64,000 nt of DNA, from the NCBI GenBank assembly GCA_904063045.1, contig CAJFCJ010000051.1, positions 1 through 64,000 of the forward strand, given 5' to 3'. Below, in pieces: positions 1 to 14,297 of this stretch. Within the stretch, counting starts at the first letter, position 1, and each line of letters opens with the position of its first letter. Below the pieces are notes generated by a model. It did not search any database. It was not told the DNA's origin and saw only the letters and a program-made list of their open reading frames with translations. A program made the translations under genes and the position numbers. This DNA is from Dimorphilus gyrociliatus (taxonomy: Eukaryota > Annelida > Polychaeta > Dinophilidae).

Positions 1-2502
1 TTTATCTTTCCGAGGGCTACGTCCGAGACTAGCAAAAGTCTGCTCCCTTTCACTTTACTGGCCTTTGAATACTTGATGCTCGTTCGAATATTATCTCCAA
101 AGTAGATTCCCGAACCGAGAAGGCCATCCTTTTCGGTAAGATCCACTCCGTAATCTTCCACAACTGTCTTGGGAGGTAAGAGTCCTCTGCAAGAATATTA
201 AACACAAACAAAATCAATACTATTATTATCGGTGGTTGTGATGTTTGTTTTTTTTTTGTTTGTAGCGAATTGTTTGTAATATGCTGTACCTCGACATTAT
301 TCCTAGAAAATTGTAAACAGACGACGAATGAAAAAGGCGTCGAACGTTGCCTATTTCGTGCTGGAATTGTCCTTCGTCCTGTCCCCGATAGAACGAATAG
401 ACATTATGCACAGTCAACTCAGGTACGCTGGCGGGAAAAAGTGATAATAATTTAATAAGAATATCCATTCAATTTGAATAATCGAGCAATTAGCCCATTA
501 ATTAGATTGTAGGCTAAAGCTTAGCCTCTTTCTAGCTTATTTACTTTTCGTAAAACTGCTTAATCTCCGATTGATGGGTGGGAATGTGTTGCAGATGGCA
601 ATTTAACGCCTTATACATGGCTAGAGACGAATTTCTCCTACTCCAGTTAGTAGCTTCGTTTACATTCAGCATATCCTTAATAAGCTGCAACAGAAGAATG
701 ATTGTCTAATATTAGCAAACGTTCCTTTGCCTTATTAGTCCTATTGTCTTACCTGACACAAATCAAAACATTTTGCCAGCTTTCTCTTGTTGGTCGCTAG
801 ATCTTGATATTCTCTATCGGCTAATGGTAGTGTATTGGAAAATTCATTAACGAGTTCTGCGACCAAGGATGACTTTGCAGAATCGGCCAAACTCTCTTTA
901 ATCTTGAGTAGAATGGCTTCGGCGGCTATAACCTTTTATTCGTTGGAAAACAATTGAATAGGATTTTCAAATAAAGAGAAAAGAGTGAAGAATTCGATAT
1001 GAAAGACAAAATACCTTTTCTAGCTTAATTGATTCGATGGGTTGAGAGAGGATTGTTTCGGCTCTTCCAGAAACTTCTTGCCATATATGCCGAACCAATT
1101 GGCTCACCTGCTCGTCAATCTCTTCTCCCTTACCCAACCATTCGATTTGTTGTTGGCGAAAGCGTTTACTGCCAATGTCAGGATGAACGAGCGTCTGTGT
1201 GGGCAGACACGAGTGCGGAGGATGCGAGAATTTGTCATACTCAATAGAGTAGACGAAAAGAGTTTCACCGCTGGTTCGACACTTGAAAAATCTCTTAGTG
1301 GAACTTGCAAGATTCTGCGTCAAGTAAAGAAAGTATCGATGAATGAAAAGAGATTATCGTCATGATATATTCGTAAATTCTCTGTTTCGTACGTACATTT
1401 AAATTTCCATGGTGTTCCGCCACTCCATATTTTCCACAGTCAACCTGAATTTCCAACACGCAAAACGACTTGGTCTGTTCGTTCTGGTAGAAGAGGGAGA
1501 GAGAGAGAGAGATGAGATAAGGGAATTGAAAAAGAGACTATTAGTCTAGTATTTAATATTTAAAAATGTAACATCGTGGAAAAATTGTAACTGAAACGAG
1601 GGATAGTAGAAGAGGGAAGAAGAGAAAGAAAAAGAGCAAAAGAGAGAAAGAAAACCTCTACTTACATAGAGTAGACAACCCTTGGCAATTTGAAAATTTT
1701 GACTAAATTCATTCAAACTGTCGCAATTTTCGTAGACTGGAATTTTACTCAAATCGTAAATCGGTGTCTTTTTATCCGACTTTTGAGCATTTTCCAATTC
1801 TTTGGTTGATACTCGTCCATTTGCCAATTTCTTTGATTTATTCTCGCCAATAAGTAAATAGTTTTCGACGCTTAGTAGACGCTCCTCTTCTATACAATTG
1901 TCGATAAAGTTCCTTCCAATAACTGGTATATCACACTTTTGTGCAGTTTTAGACTTGAACGATTGAACAGCTTGCTGTTGAGTTTGCGTTGATAGCAGAT
2001 AGTGGCACTGTGTCAGCGTTGCAGGTGGAAGAAAAAAACGCAATAGTCAGTATAGATAAGTAAAAATATTTAGCAGACGACAATTATATTGTTCAATTTC
2101 GGTGTTCGAACGTTTTTATTATCATTATCATTATAACGTAATGCGAAAAAGAAATGCAGATATACTAATCTAATACTAGTTGCTCTTATCTCTAACCTGT
2201 TTATTGATTACGTGCGAAACAATGCCGCCTTCTCCTATTATTAATCCCTTTAATTCTCTCTTTTCCTTAAAACTTGTGGCTGTTGAAAAGTCAACGGCAA
2301 ACTTTAACCCCTCAAAAATCGATCTTTTTCCGTTATCCCCCTGATTCTTAGGGGTAATTTGCATCTCTTCATCGTCAGTCCGGCTTTTCGGCTTTTGTTT
2401 ACGATTCTTTTCGAACGAGAATAGTTCTGCTCTGACTTTGTTGAGTTTAGAGGAAGGAGGAAGATGAAGAGTTTTTGGGTTGAGAATTTCTAGATTGGAC
2501 AT
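1..2502 (-). CDS. PARP4: PARP4-like (vault PARP) poly-ADP-ribosyltransferase, 3' partial
   Basis: Eight exons on the minus strand, read 5' to 3': 2197-2502, 1666-2011, 1397-1483, 1015-1314, 753-932, 545-684, 290-427 and 1-186 (continues off the window). All junctions fit GT-AG; the 2011 boundary is approximate. The first two exons encode a BRCT domain (FEGLKFAVDFST through NFIDNCIEEERLLSVENYLL). The middle exons match the PARP regulatory helical region. The exon at 290-427 holds GNVRRLFHSSSVYNFLGIMSR, and the last visible exon holds GLLLPKTVVEDYG, GSGIYFGDN and SRLLLVSDVALG. This BRCT-first order and the GLLLPK/GSGIYF pattern are those of PARP4, which transfers ADP-ribose from NAD+ and is the vault-particle PARP in vertebrates. 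The catalytic His and Tyr are present; the Glu and any VIT/VWA domains lie outside the window. The usual HGS/HGT reads HSS here. Confidence 0.87.
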
Positions 2503-3056
2503 GATACAATGAATTCAATAGTGTGTAGCTTCCGAGAAACAATTTGCTCAGTTTAAATCGACTATCGTCGATCGAATACTTTTGCCAACTAAAAAATAGA
2601 TGATACAACAACTATTTGTAAGAATTACACAACATTCTGGGATTTCCCAATGAATAATCGTTGGCGAAAACAGGAGACTGGCTACGAGCTGTATTCTCTG
2701 TAGAATTCGCTTTAGCAGTGGTAGTAGGTGACCAGTCTAGAGGATTTCCACAGATGGCGCGTTCCAAGTAACACAAGCGAAAAAGAGATAGATAGAGCGA
2801 GAGGGAGAGCGAGCGAGCGAGAGAGAGAGAGCGAGCCAGCGAGAGCGAGAGAGGAGAGATCCGCGTCGGTATAGCCGCAAATAAGACGTTGTCATCCGCC
2901 TAAAGTCGGTTAGTATCGTTGAATACTGACTGATGAATAGTTTATTGAAATTTTTCCCTTGATGTTAAATTATTTAATTAAAGAAGAAATAAAAATAGTA
3001 ATCCCTTTCAACCGACTGAGAGAGTAGACTAATTATAAATGTTAATTTTTACAGAA
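2503..3056. promoter_or_regulatory. Divergent intergenic region between PARP4-like and ankyrin/SOCS genes
   Basis: About 550 bp separate two head-to-head start codons, so a shared or bidirectional promoter is likely by inference. A GA/GAGC-rich purine tract lies at about 2781-2860. A splice-acceptor-like TTTTTACAG ends immediately before the ATG at 3057, suggesting a 5'UTR intron in the plus-strand gene. I see no TATA box I would defend. Confidence 0.4.
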
Positions 3057-5878
3057 ATGGCGTTTTGCGGTCGTTTAACTAACTCCGACGGTGATTTATC
3101 GGATTTTTGTCGATTTAAACGCGTAAGAGAGTTTTTTCACGAGCAACTACCGAAAAAATCGAGAAGAGTCAAGACTCCGCCAGGCGTTTCCAAATTAACA
3201 AGAAATAGCGCTCACAAAATATTTCACCTCCTCGAACACGAAACTTTAGATAAAAGACAACAGCACGAAATCAGAGCATTACTAGGACGATGCCCAAAAT
3301 CCGAAAACGTTCTAACACCCCTAGACGATCAGGTCAGTACTAGTTCTAATCATAGTAGCCTACCTAAATGCATATATACATACATTTACAATGTTTATAT
3401 AAAATTTATACTAATGTATACTGTATATAGGAGGCTGTATAGAAGCTGAACGCAGTCTAAACACTATCTACAGTATATATACTGCATAACTGTATACACA
3501 ATACTCTTATATTTTTATTATCCTGTTTACCTGTCTTATCCTTCGCTCTCTCTCTCTCTCTCTCTCTCTCTTTTTCTCTTTATCTCTCTCTTTCCATACA
3601 TACCAATCTAGCTACGTATACGTCATATAAACGCGTACTTTTCTCCCTTCCTTACCTCCCTCTCCTCTCTATTCCGCCTTCTTATCCAAGAAATCTCAAC
3701 AATAGTAACCAAAGAAAACTAATTCGTTTATTCAACAGTCGCAAATAATTTATTTAAATAAGTCTATTTGTATACGCAAATAGGAGGGAAGGAGAGCTGG
3801 ATAGCAGTGAGTGGGGTGGAGGGGGCAGGATAAAGAAAAGAGGAACCTATTCGAATAACCTAACTAGATTCGATAGACTAGATTTTTTAGCCAACTGCAA
3901 ATCCAATTTATAAATTTATACATCAATATACTGTACACAGTATATAATCCTGTGTATAAACTTTTATGTCCGTCTATATATATGCAATAGCGTATCGTCT
4001 TTATGTTTCACACTCTCTTTAGGTTCTTATTGTTTGATTCTAATTGATTAACTTTCTCTTCTCTTCTTCTTTACCTACCAAAAGGGCTGGAACTTGATGC
4101 AAAGGGCTGTATTGGGGCGTCATTCTGTCGTCGTAGAAATGCTACTGTCTCACGGATGCGATTTGAATAGCGGGGTCTGTAGTTTGCCATTACATTTAGC
4201 CTGCAAATTAGGATATTCGAATATCGTTCAATTGTTGTTGGACGCGGGGGCGAGACCCGATATTCCCAAGGGATTGTGCCACGGCGTTCCTCATTATATT
4301 AAAACATGCTCACCGGACAAACCGCCCAAATTTCTCTGTAATAGAATTAGAAATCCAGCAACGGCTCTTAGTTACGCCATTCTAAGCGATCAACCCGAAG
4401 TCGTTCAAGTTCTTTTGGATAATTCCGCCCACATGAACACCGAATTATTATTGCATGAAGCCTGCAGATTTCGAGCCAAGCCATGCGTGGAATTGCTCAT
4501 TAGTATGTTTCCAGAACAAGTCAATAGACGGGACAAGAAAGGCTTCGCTCCTCTACACTATGCACTAAGAGGACCCAAGGGACGAGACTGCGCAATAACC
4601 TTATTGGAAACTGTTAAGAATATTTCTCCGGATTCCTTCCTATGCGAGCAGGGTACCTTATTACACGAGCTCTACGTATCCGAAGATTCGACCAGCTTTC
4701 TCCGCCTAACCCAATTAATGCTCGCCAAAGGTCCCAAAGATCTAGCGTATAGGCCAACGCCGGTGGACGGCGATACACCTTTGCACAAGCTGCTTAAGTA
4801 CTTCGGAGGAAACCATCCACGTAACCGTCAGCAATACGTCGACGAAGTAATCGGCTGCGTGAGACTATTACTCAAGCATAATGCCAATCCGAACGCGCCC
4901 AACAATAGGGGAGAGAGCGCCCTACACGCTCTTTTAACTCACCATACGGGGAGACCTCTATTCCATTTGAGGGATAGATTCGGAGTTGGTCCAAAATACT
5001 TACGGACCGTTCTAGAGAACGTTGGCATTCTTATGCAAATTCTATTGGACGGAGGCGCATTGCCGAACCAAAAGCACGCACCGAATTTCGTTAGTCCCCT
5101 ATACTATCTAACCAGAATAATATGTTCCATGTCGCCGAATCTGTTGAAGAATACTGCCGATCAGGTAAAGAATTGCCTCAAGATCATCTGCAAGAGGGGA
5201 GCGGATGTAAACGTCATAAATGCCAACGAGGACAACGTGGTAACTTTATTGATGTCGTCGCTGTCGAGGTGGCTGCATCAGACTGCGGACGACGAACATA
5301 AGATGCACTTTCTCCTATCGATAACGCACGATATTCTAGAACTCTTACTCGAGCACGGACTCGACCCCGAAGTTGTTCTTCGTAAGAATCTCAAGCAATT
5401 CATTATAATATTCAACGTTACAGCTCTACACGAACACTTTATCACCTATTTAAACCGCCTACTTCGTTGCATTATACGTCTCGGTGGCAATCCGAATTTA
5501 ATCAAGTTCTGCGACAATTCCAGATCGTTGTCCTATTCGACCTCGTGTCTCCTCTACTATTTCGCCAGAGGTTTCTACATTCATTCCAGATACGACAATC
5601 GTTTCGCCTTTCACATTCTCGACGTCTTCGAGAATACTCTAACGCAACCTAATTTGTACGAATGCGTTAATGGGATTTGCGCCAATCTCGAACTCGAATT
5701 TACGTCGGCCTACGAAATTAAAAGAAAAATCATGGAAATTTGTTCCAGACCAAGAACACTGAAGCAGCTCGTCAGAATTTGTATTTATCAATCTCTCGGA
5801 TGGCAATTACAAAGAAAATGTCCTCAATTAAATTTGCCGCCTTATTTAACAGAATATTTGACATATGTACAATGCTGA
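3057..5878 (+). CDS. Ankyrin-repeat and SOCS-box protein (ASB-like), 2 coding exons
   Basis: Exon 1 is 3057-3332 (92 codons, phase 0). Exon 2 is 4085-5878, ending in TGA. Together they encode 689 residues. Exon 2 opens with an ankyrin array: the RAVLGRHSVVVEMLLSHGCD, LPLHLACKLGYSNIVQLLLD, DKKGFAPLHYALRG and GDTPLHKLLKYFG units are clear, and later units are looser. The C-terminus, RTLKQLVRICIYQSLG followed by LNLPPYLTEYL, fits a SOCS box. In this family the SOCS box recruits Elongin B/C and a Cullin-5 ubiquitin ligase, with ankyrin repeats binding the substrate. The N-terminal 92 residues are basic and I do not recognise them. The ATG at 3057 was chosen because it directly follows an acceptor-like site; an in-frame ATG at 3039 would lie inside the putative intron. 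The exact ASB subtype cannot be called from sequence alone. Confidence 0.85.
3333..4084 (+). other. Intron 1 of the ankyrin/SOCS gene
   Basis: Donor CAG|GTCAGT and acceptor CCAAAAG. It holds a CT microsatellite (about 3547-3571), a Y-rich stretch, and several TATACAGTATA-like palindromic words (for example 3416-3425, 3470-3495, 3929-3943). No coding sequence seen. Confidence 0.7.
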
Positions 5879-7137
5879 CAAACTCGACAAGAATTATGGA
5901 ATAACAAACACTATGCCCTACTCTTTTTCTTTATTTTTCCTTTACTCGGTTCTTTTTCTAAACCTGAAATTTTTCCTCTTGATCTATCTATATGTCTGTC
6001 TGTCTATCTATCTATCTATCTATCATCCATATATCTGTCTCGCTTTCTTTTGTCTTTCCTTCTGTTTCTTTTTCTTTCTCTCTTTCTCTCTCTCTGCCTC
6101 TCCTTTGAAGAGGAAAGAAAGAGCGAAGAGAAATGGAATGAAAGATGAAAGAAATCTCTCTCTCTCTCATATACTTACACACACACACACACAGACAAAC
6201 GCAACACTCAAGAATTTCTAAATCGTCAAAAATTAATGATTAGTTTTCCTCTTTTTCAACACCTTTTACGTCGCTTACAGACGCACAAAAAAAAACCAAT
6301 TATTTCTATACATATGTTAACCTATACATATATAAACATTTTCTCATCTCTTCTCTTTTGCAATCCTAATTATTTCTATCTGTTCGTCTATCTATCTATC
6401 TATCTACATATCTATCTATCTATTGATCTATCTATCTAACTATCCATTGCCGTCTCTAATCTTTAAAACGAGGATATTAGTTATGTGTATACCGAATTTC
6501 ACGAACGAATTAGTTATATCTTTTTTGTATATTTACTGTTATATATTGGGAAGAGAAGAACAAGTATATTAAAAACTGCATAACGATGGCGATGGGCGAC
6601 GACGACGACGACAGTGCACGATATTGTAGAACTCTAATTCGAGATGAAGATGAAAAATAATAGAAAGTCATTAATGTGATACGAATTGATTCTTTTTAAT
6701 AAAACAAGACTCTGTCGCTTATTTTCCTTCAACATTCATTTATAGAGAAATCTCTTGCTTTAATTAATTAAATCATTAATTAACAAATTAATCGGAAAGG
6801 AAAGTCAAAGAAAAGACAATTTCTTAAAATTTCAACTCTTGCTAGTCTTCATATTTCACCTTAATATTTTCTATTTATAGAGATTGAGCGAACGATGGAG
6901 AGAGGAGGGAGATACTTAAAGACAGGGCAAAGGAAGAGACAATATACTCTTATCTAATTACTAATTTTACATATTTACTCAAGTAGTCGTTCGGTTTTTC
7001 AACAAACAGCAAAAAAAGACACTCAAAATAACGAGAGCAATTCGCTCCATTCTCTTTTGTATTATCATCTCTTTATTTAAACATAGATGCAAATTTTTTC
7101 TCTCTTTTTCTCGTCTTAGCTTTTGTTCTTTGTCTAA
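5879..7137. repeat. Intergenic spacer with tetranucleotide microsatellites
   Basis: The 3' flanks of two convergent genes. It contains (TCTA)n tracts at about 5985-6025 and 6385-6440, CT and CA runs near 6070-6195, and a short GAC-rich patch near 6597. Apparent reading frames through these tracts are repeat artefacts. No gene seen. Confidence 0.6.
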
Positions 7138-8159
<1,022 letters not shown>

Positions 8160-8909
8160 TGCTATTTCGTTAGCCACTGGCGTCTGTCTATCTGTGCTTT
8201 TTGAACTCGACCAAAGCTACTCTACTCAACCGTTAGATAATCAATAGATAGTTGCAATTCAATTTATACGCGCAATGCAACCTATTTATATATACAGTAT
8301 ATATATGTACTGTATATATATCCAGTCTTATGAACGTGTTTTAATCTTTTTTCTCTCTATCCGTTTCCTTTCTGACGCATGCGCAGCCGGAAACCTACTT
8401 TCGAAATGCTTTCCGACTATTTCTCAATAATTCTACTATTGAGAAAAAAGGATTTATGATGTGTTGTAATGCATATATATGTGTTTATATACATAAAGGT
8501 TAATAACCCTTATATAATATATATATGTATATATATTTACACACTATAGACTGACGGAAAAAGCATTGCCCATACCGGCATCTATACCCTTCTACTTTCT
8601 TTAATGTTTTCTTTTTAATAAAAGACGCTTAGAATAAAATAGTATGGAATAAAAAAATGTTCTCTACTATATATTATGCAATTGGAACGTTGATCTTTAG
8701 TATTCTATTCTATTTTTAAACATTTATATATCTCTTTCCACTCAACATCAGCATTGTAAACAAGAAATTTTCAATATTGACCTTGACATTGGCTATTTCG
8801 ATTTTTCTGCAATACTTTTTTTTTCGCAACTAACATCGAGTAGAGAATGTTATGAAACACTAGACAAAAAAACGTTAAACTTGGACAACTGACAACATCG
8901 ACTTTCAAA
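8160..8909. promoter_or_regulatory. Divergent SDR/GOPC intergenic region with NRF1-like site
   Basis: Head-to-head genes about 750 bp apart. GCATGCGCA at about 8378-8386 matches the core of the NRF1 half-palindrome common in housekeeping promoters. AT-rich palindromic words occur at 8290-8325. Promoter function is inferred from gene arrangement only. Confidence 0.4.
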
Positions 8910-11900
8910 ATGGCGGCGTCCACAAATGCTACTCTATCTTTTAGATGGTTGGAATTACTGGAAAAAGAATTCGACAAGGCATTTGTCGATTTGGATTTGC
9001 TATTGGGAGAAATAGATCCAGATCAATGCGATATAACTCTGGAAGGTCGAGAAAAAATGACGGCGCTAAGCGCCGCTTTTGCCCAACTTTGCCACAAAGC
9101 GCAAACGATTTTTCAAGCCAATGCCAAACTTGAAGTTAGTTTTGTTTTAGCATTATTTTATGAAAAAGCTGTCGAAACATAGATGATGAATCATTTATTT
9201 TCGAAATTATACATTTGCAATAATTTTTTATATGCGTATTTCGAATGGAAACTATCTTCCTCAAGCGCCTAGTTTTGCTTCGTATTTAATATATAAGTAA
9301 CACATTTAAATATATATATATACTAATATATACACATGTATATTTATATGTTCAGATACATAAACATGTACTTATATATAAATACAAATTATAGCGGCAT
9401 ATTGTTCTACTCTTTGACTCTTTTATAATTGATATTGATGACGGTGCTATCGTCAGAGATCAGCATCAAGACATTCCATTTAAATGGAAAGAAAATTTGT
9501 CTTTCTATTCATTTTTATATAATTTTCATTTTCTTAGAAAAGAGAAATTTACATAAAAATATTAAACATGTCTGCTGAAATGTAAATTGGCTTTTGTTTA
9601 CTTCTCTTTACTCAACTATGTTACGCCTATTACGTAGATAAATACTTTGTTTTATTCCTTCAGGCACAATTAGTCGACATGAGATCCGATATTCACGAAG
9701 TACGCGGAACAAAGAGTATCCTCGAGAAAGAAGTTCATAATACTCTGTTAGCTCTCCACAAAAGCCAGGTGGAGATGCAGGAGAAATTAGGCGTACACGT
9801 AACGGACGTAGAATCCGAAACAATTAAAAAGAAATTGGTTCGTAAATATTCTCCGCCTTTTATTCTCTCTTATAATAATGTTTCTATGATTTTTGCAGGA
9901 GGAAGAAATACAGGCTCGAAAGAAAGTCGCTCTACCTGAGAAAAAGCTTGATGCCGAAGTAAAAGAACTTCGCCGCGAAAATTCAGAGCTTCGACAATTT
10001 ATTCTGGCTTTACAAAGTGAAGTATACGGAGCACGTTTAGCTGCAAAATACTTGGACAAAGAATTGGCCGGAAGGTTAGCTTTCCTTTTATGACAACATT
10101 TCTTTATTTTCTCTTTTATCACTATTTACCATCTAGAATAAATATAATTTATCTAACCCTGTTTCTCTCCCTCTCTGCCTCCCTTCCCCCTCCCTGCCCC
10201 GTCCTCCCTCTTCCCCTTCACATATGAACATATGTATATATAGCCGCTATTGCCCCTATCATTCCCATACTTTATTCTACAATCGTTGTAGTACAACAGT
10301 TGGCTTAATTTCTTTTCTTCTCTTTTTAGAATCCAACAAATTCAACTAATTAATAGAGATATTAAGGGACCCGAACACGACAAAGTTTGGAATCAGTTAG
10401 AAGCCGAAATTCATTTACATCGTCACAAAACAGTCATTAGGGCTTGTAGAGGTCGGAATGCTAAAAACAAAAAGTTACCCTCTCCCCCCGAACACGATTT
10501 TCAAACTCTTAAAAAGCAGCAAGGAGTAGGAGAGGTTGGAATATTTTTCTAATATATTCTCTATTACTTTGCTTTTTTTTTTACCATTTTATCAAGAAAT
10601 ATTATTTATTATTTTAATATCATTACGGTTTATTAAGGAGAGAAACATAAAGAACAGTAATGCCTTTTTATATTCTGGTTATAAATAGCGGGAAAAAGAA
10701 AAAAACAATTACTTTTTAACCCTGTCAGAGTAAAAATGCTTGTTACAGTTCTGCACCTGTAATGTTCTTTTACTTTTTAAGCTTCATAATCTGCATTATC
10801 TCGTGTCTTTCATGCTATTTTCATACTTTCTCATTAATATAACAGTCACTCTTTAAATTAGGTACGGACAGTAAGTTTGTACAAAGGACCGGACGAGGGG
10901 TTAGGAATAAGTATAACTGGTGGAAAAGAACACGGAGTACCGATTCTCATCTCTGAAATACACGAAGGTCAACCTGCGGAAAAATGCTCAGCTCTTTACG
11001 TCGGAGACGCTATCCTCGCTGTCAACGGTATAGATCTTCGAGGGGCAAAGCATACAGAAGCAGTTAATGTTTTATCTCGGCAGGTTAGCTACGTATTTAA
11101 TGTGTGTATATAAAGTAGCAAACACGCAACGTATGCTACATAGAGCTCGCACAAAGTTGTACATATCCAGTATATAAAAGTATATTAAAGTTAAAAAGAA
11201 AATTAAGACGTAACGACGCCCTCTGCTGTATTATTTTGGCAAAAAAAGAAAAGTTGATTTTGCAGAGGAAGTAAGCAATTATAGGAAGTAGTTAATTAAT
11301 TTGAACTTTTTTGTATGGATTTTATGGGATTGAAGCAGATATTTCCGAAAAAGAAAAAACAAACAATAAATAGGAGAATATTAAAAAATAAATGCTAATA
11401 AAACTAATTGTAAAATTCTAGTATAATGAAAACGTTTAAAAATATTTACGGTAATGAAAAAATTTGCTTTTAATTCGATTGGATAGAAATGTTTTATTGA
11501 TTTTTAGAATAATTACGGAAGCAATTAAATACCTTTCCAACAATTAGAAAAAAGTATTAATTATTGTTTTAAAATTCCTAGTACCTTATCGTTCTCTATT
11601 GAAAAGAAGGCAAAGAGTTAATGCAGCTAAAAAAAGTGTAGTTTTACACTGCGACTAATCCGAGTTGTTTTTTTAGTAGTTAATTAATTTTACTTAGCCG
11701 TCCTGAGACTGCTGTAAAGACTATATATATAAATATATATATACTGTATATAAATGTATATATATATGATGTATGTACAGCATACATCATAGCTTTGAAG
11801 AGAGTCAGACTTATTTCCAATCCTTTCTTCTCTTCTATGTTAATATACATGCAGACAAAATAGGAAGCACAAGTATATATCGAAAATAAATACTTATGAA

Positions 11901-13602
11901 TAGGATTTTATTTATTGTTAGATTAGTAATTTTCGTCCTCTTTCTATTGCTATATACTAACATATTTCTATATTTAAATAGCAAGGTGATATCGAAATGA
12001 AGGTAGTTTTCGTCGCTCCCGACGACGAAAGTGACGATGATCAGACTGACGTGGAGGACGCCTATGGATTTCGGTAATATATAAATTTATATTCAGTATA
12101 TATACAGTCTATATATATATATATATGTATATATACCGTATATACTATATGTTTACAGTATATAACAATTTTATTAAAATCAATATACTTATTCCTTTTT
12201 TAGCTTGCATCTATCTCTTCGCTTTAAAATTAAACAATTATATCAAGTTTTTAATATACAGTACCGATACCCTATTTTTGGCCACCATTTTTTTTTTTGA
12301 AAATTAAATTTTTTTTCAACTTTGGCCTAAGCAAGATGTTTTTACCAGAAATTAAAATGAAGACAAATTATCTATCCTTACTTGAGAATTATAAAAGCTG
12401 TATTTAATACAAACTTGATAAGAAAAATATATCTTTTCATCAATGAGGTGTTAAAATCGATTTTTCTATATTTTTTAAAATAAGAATAATGAAGTTGCGA
12501 ATGGTAAAAATGAAAGTCATTTTGTAACAGTATTAGATAATTTGTGAAAATTATTCTTGAATATTTATCACTTACTACTTTTACTTAATTAACCAATTTA
12601 GTCAATGTTTGCATAAATCAATAATTTTCTTATTTCTATTGTGATAAACAAAGATTTTATAAATCTCACTTAAAGATAGATGAGTTGTCCTTATTTTAAC
12701 TTCTCTTTAAAACATCTTGTTTAGGCCAAAAAAAAGAAAAATTCATTTTTGGAAAAAAAAAAAAACAAGTGGCTAAAAATAGGGTACCTGTACTGTATTT
12801 ATATTTATATGTATTTATTTATTCAGATATAGAATATTCGATGAAGTTGTTTGCGATTCTCCCATTAACAATACTGTTAATGGGGCTGTTGATAATGGTC
12901 CAGTTGCTAGTAGGGGAGCAAGCGTTGAAAGGATGTCTGGCGATGAGCCTGTAAGTATAGAATATGGCAGACACTAAAAGATATCCCAACTATAACCGAT
13001 CTATAATTGACTACATTTTTAAAATACTTTAATAGGCTCCAAGCGCAAGTTCCAGCGTTCAAAATTCACCTGACAAAAAGCCTTTGCTACAGACTAACAG
13101 TCCAAGGTAAATAGTGATTATTTAATAGTTTGACTAAATACTAAAAGTGATATATTTGATATTTAGTGAAGAGTAGACATTTTTACATTCTAACACTAAT
13201 ATATTTTTACTAGTAGTAGAATTTAATTTGTAAAAAGATACGAAAATTAAGACTTAAAAGAGACTTTTATTATCAATGTATGAACACGATATAAAAAACC
13301 TTTTACGCACACATTTCGATTAGCATCTAGTTTGCACTTGATTATTTGTAAAATCGTATTATTTTTATTTGACAATAAAACTTGTAAACGTCAGAAGCTG
13401 TTAACAACCTTTGGAGCAAAGGTAAATTTTAAACTAAAGGTTTTAAAGCATGCTATTTAAGGGATATTTATCTATGATGGCATGATATTATTTCATTATA
13501 TAGTTTTATGGCTTAAACTTTATTTTCCTTTTTTTTTTTATATTTTTTATTACGGTAAACGAGCATTTATATATACATATATATATATAAATATATATAC
13601 AT

Positions 13603-13634
<32 letters not shown>

Positions 13635-13761
13635 GTAATTAAAAAGCGTATTTCTGCATCTTATGGATTAAATATCCTATTGTCGCTCCCAATTGGTTTA
13701 TGATTATTTTGAATATTTCAGTTTTTCTTTTCTGTTCGTTTACATATATTACATAATACAT

Positions 13762-13803
<42 letters not shown>

Positions 13804-14012
13804 TATTCATTTATTTATTTATTACATATACAAGCATTAAGCGTATTGGTTTCATTTCTTTGACGATTGAGACAAAATATGCTCTTTGAGCAGTAGAAAT
13901 ATTTTTACTAACTTTATGTTTTTAACCTTCGAACAGCAATCAGAAAATTAACAATGAAGAAAATTGCACTACAGAAACGAACGAACAAACTGACACCATC
14001 AAAGAAGAGTAA
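8910..14012 (+). CDS. GOPC: GOPC / PIST / CAL: Golgi-associated PDZ and coiled-coil protein
   Basis: Nine exons with consistent phases: 8910-9134, 9664-9837, 9899-10074, 10330-10534, 10862-11083, 11982-12073, 12827-12950, 13036-13106 and 13937-14012 (TAA). Exon 1 has [19 protein letters not shown] and [10 protein letters not shown], near-identical to vertebrate GOPC. Exons 2-4 encode the coiled coil, including [19 protein letters not shown] and [20 protein letters not shown]. Exon 5 is the PDZ domain ([20 protein letters not shown], carboxylate-binding loop GLGI), which extends into exon 6 ([20 protein letters not shown]). GOPC tethers to Golgi/TGN membranes through its coiled coil and sorts PDZ-ligand cargo. 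The last three exons are acidic, Ser/Asn-rich and poorly conserved, as in other species. An annotation relying on the PDZ exon alone would miss the short terminal exons. Confidence 0.96.
11084..11981 (+). other. GOPC intron 5
   Basis: AT-rich, no coding sequence. It contains a perfect 10-bp hairpin: ATGATGTATG at 11766-11775 and CATACATCAT at 11781-11790 with a 5-nt loop. Alternating TA tracts lie around 11722-11768. Confidence 0.6.
12254..12800. mobile_element. MITE-like non-autonomous DNA transposon in GOPC intron 6
   Basis: The left arm (about 12254-12340) and right arm (about 12716-12800) are imperfect inverted repeats of roughly 85-90 bp. The left reads ATACAGTACCGATACCC…TTTTGGCCACC…GGCCTAAGCAAGATGTTT. 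The reverse complement of the right reads ATACAGTACAGGTACCC…TTTTAGCCACT…GGCCTAAACAAGATGTTT. The interior is AT-rich with no ORF. Family and target duplication could not be settled because the flanks are TA-rich. Confidence 0.65.
13107..13936 (+). other. GOPC intron 8 with long (TA)n tracts
   Basis: Holds (TA)n runs at about 13566-13636 and 13764-13800. No coding sequence seen. Such tracts are polymorphic and assembly-sensitive. Confidence 0.6.
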
Positions 14013-14260
14013 GAAATATTAATAAATATTTATATATAGTTGAAATATATAAATAAAACGGGCAAATTTTTCAATTGCTTAGTTAATTTTTCGAATCTCA
14101 TATCATTGCTTCGTTTTTTGTTAACATTTATAATTAACATATAAAGTATATCTAGTTGAAAATTTGTATCGAGTGCTAGTCTGTTGTGAATAATTAAAAA
14201 ATGGAAATAAGGTGTTGGTCGCCTAGGTAACAAAAAATTACCGTCACAATAATGCATAAA

Positions 14261-14297
<37 letters not shown>

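Noticed and set aside
5865-6439. Two frames with Tyr/Leu/Ser repeats
   Set aside because: They read through (TCTA)n and CT microsatellites.
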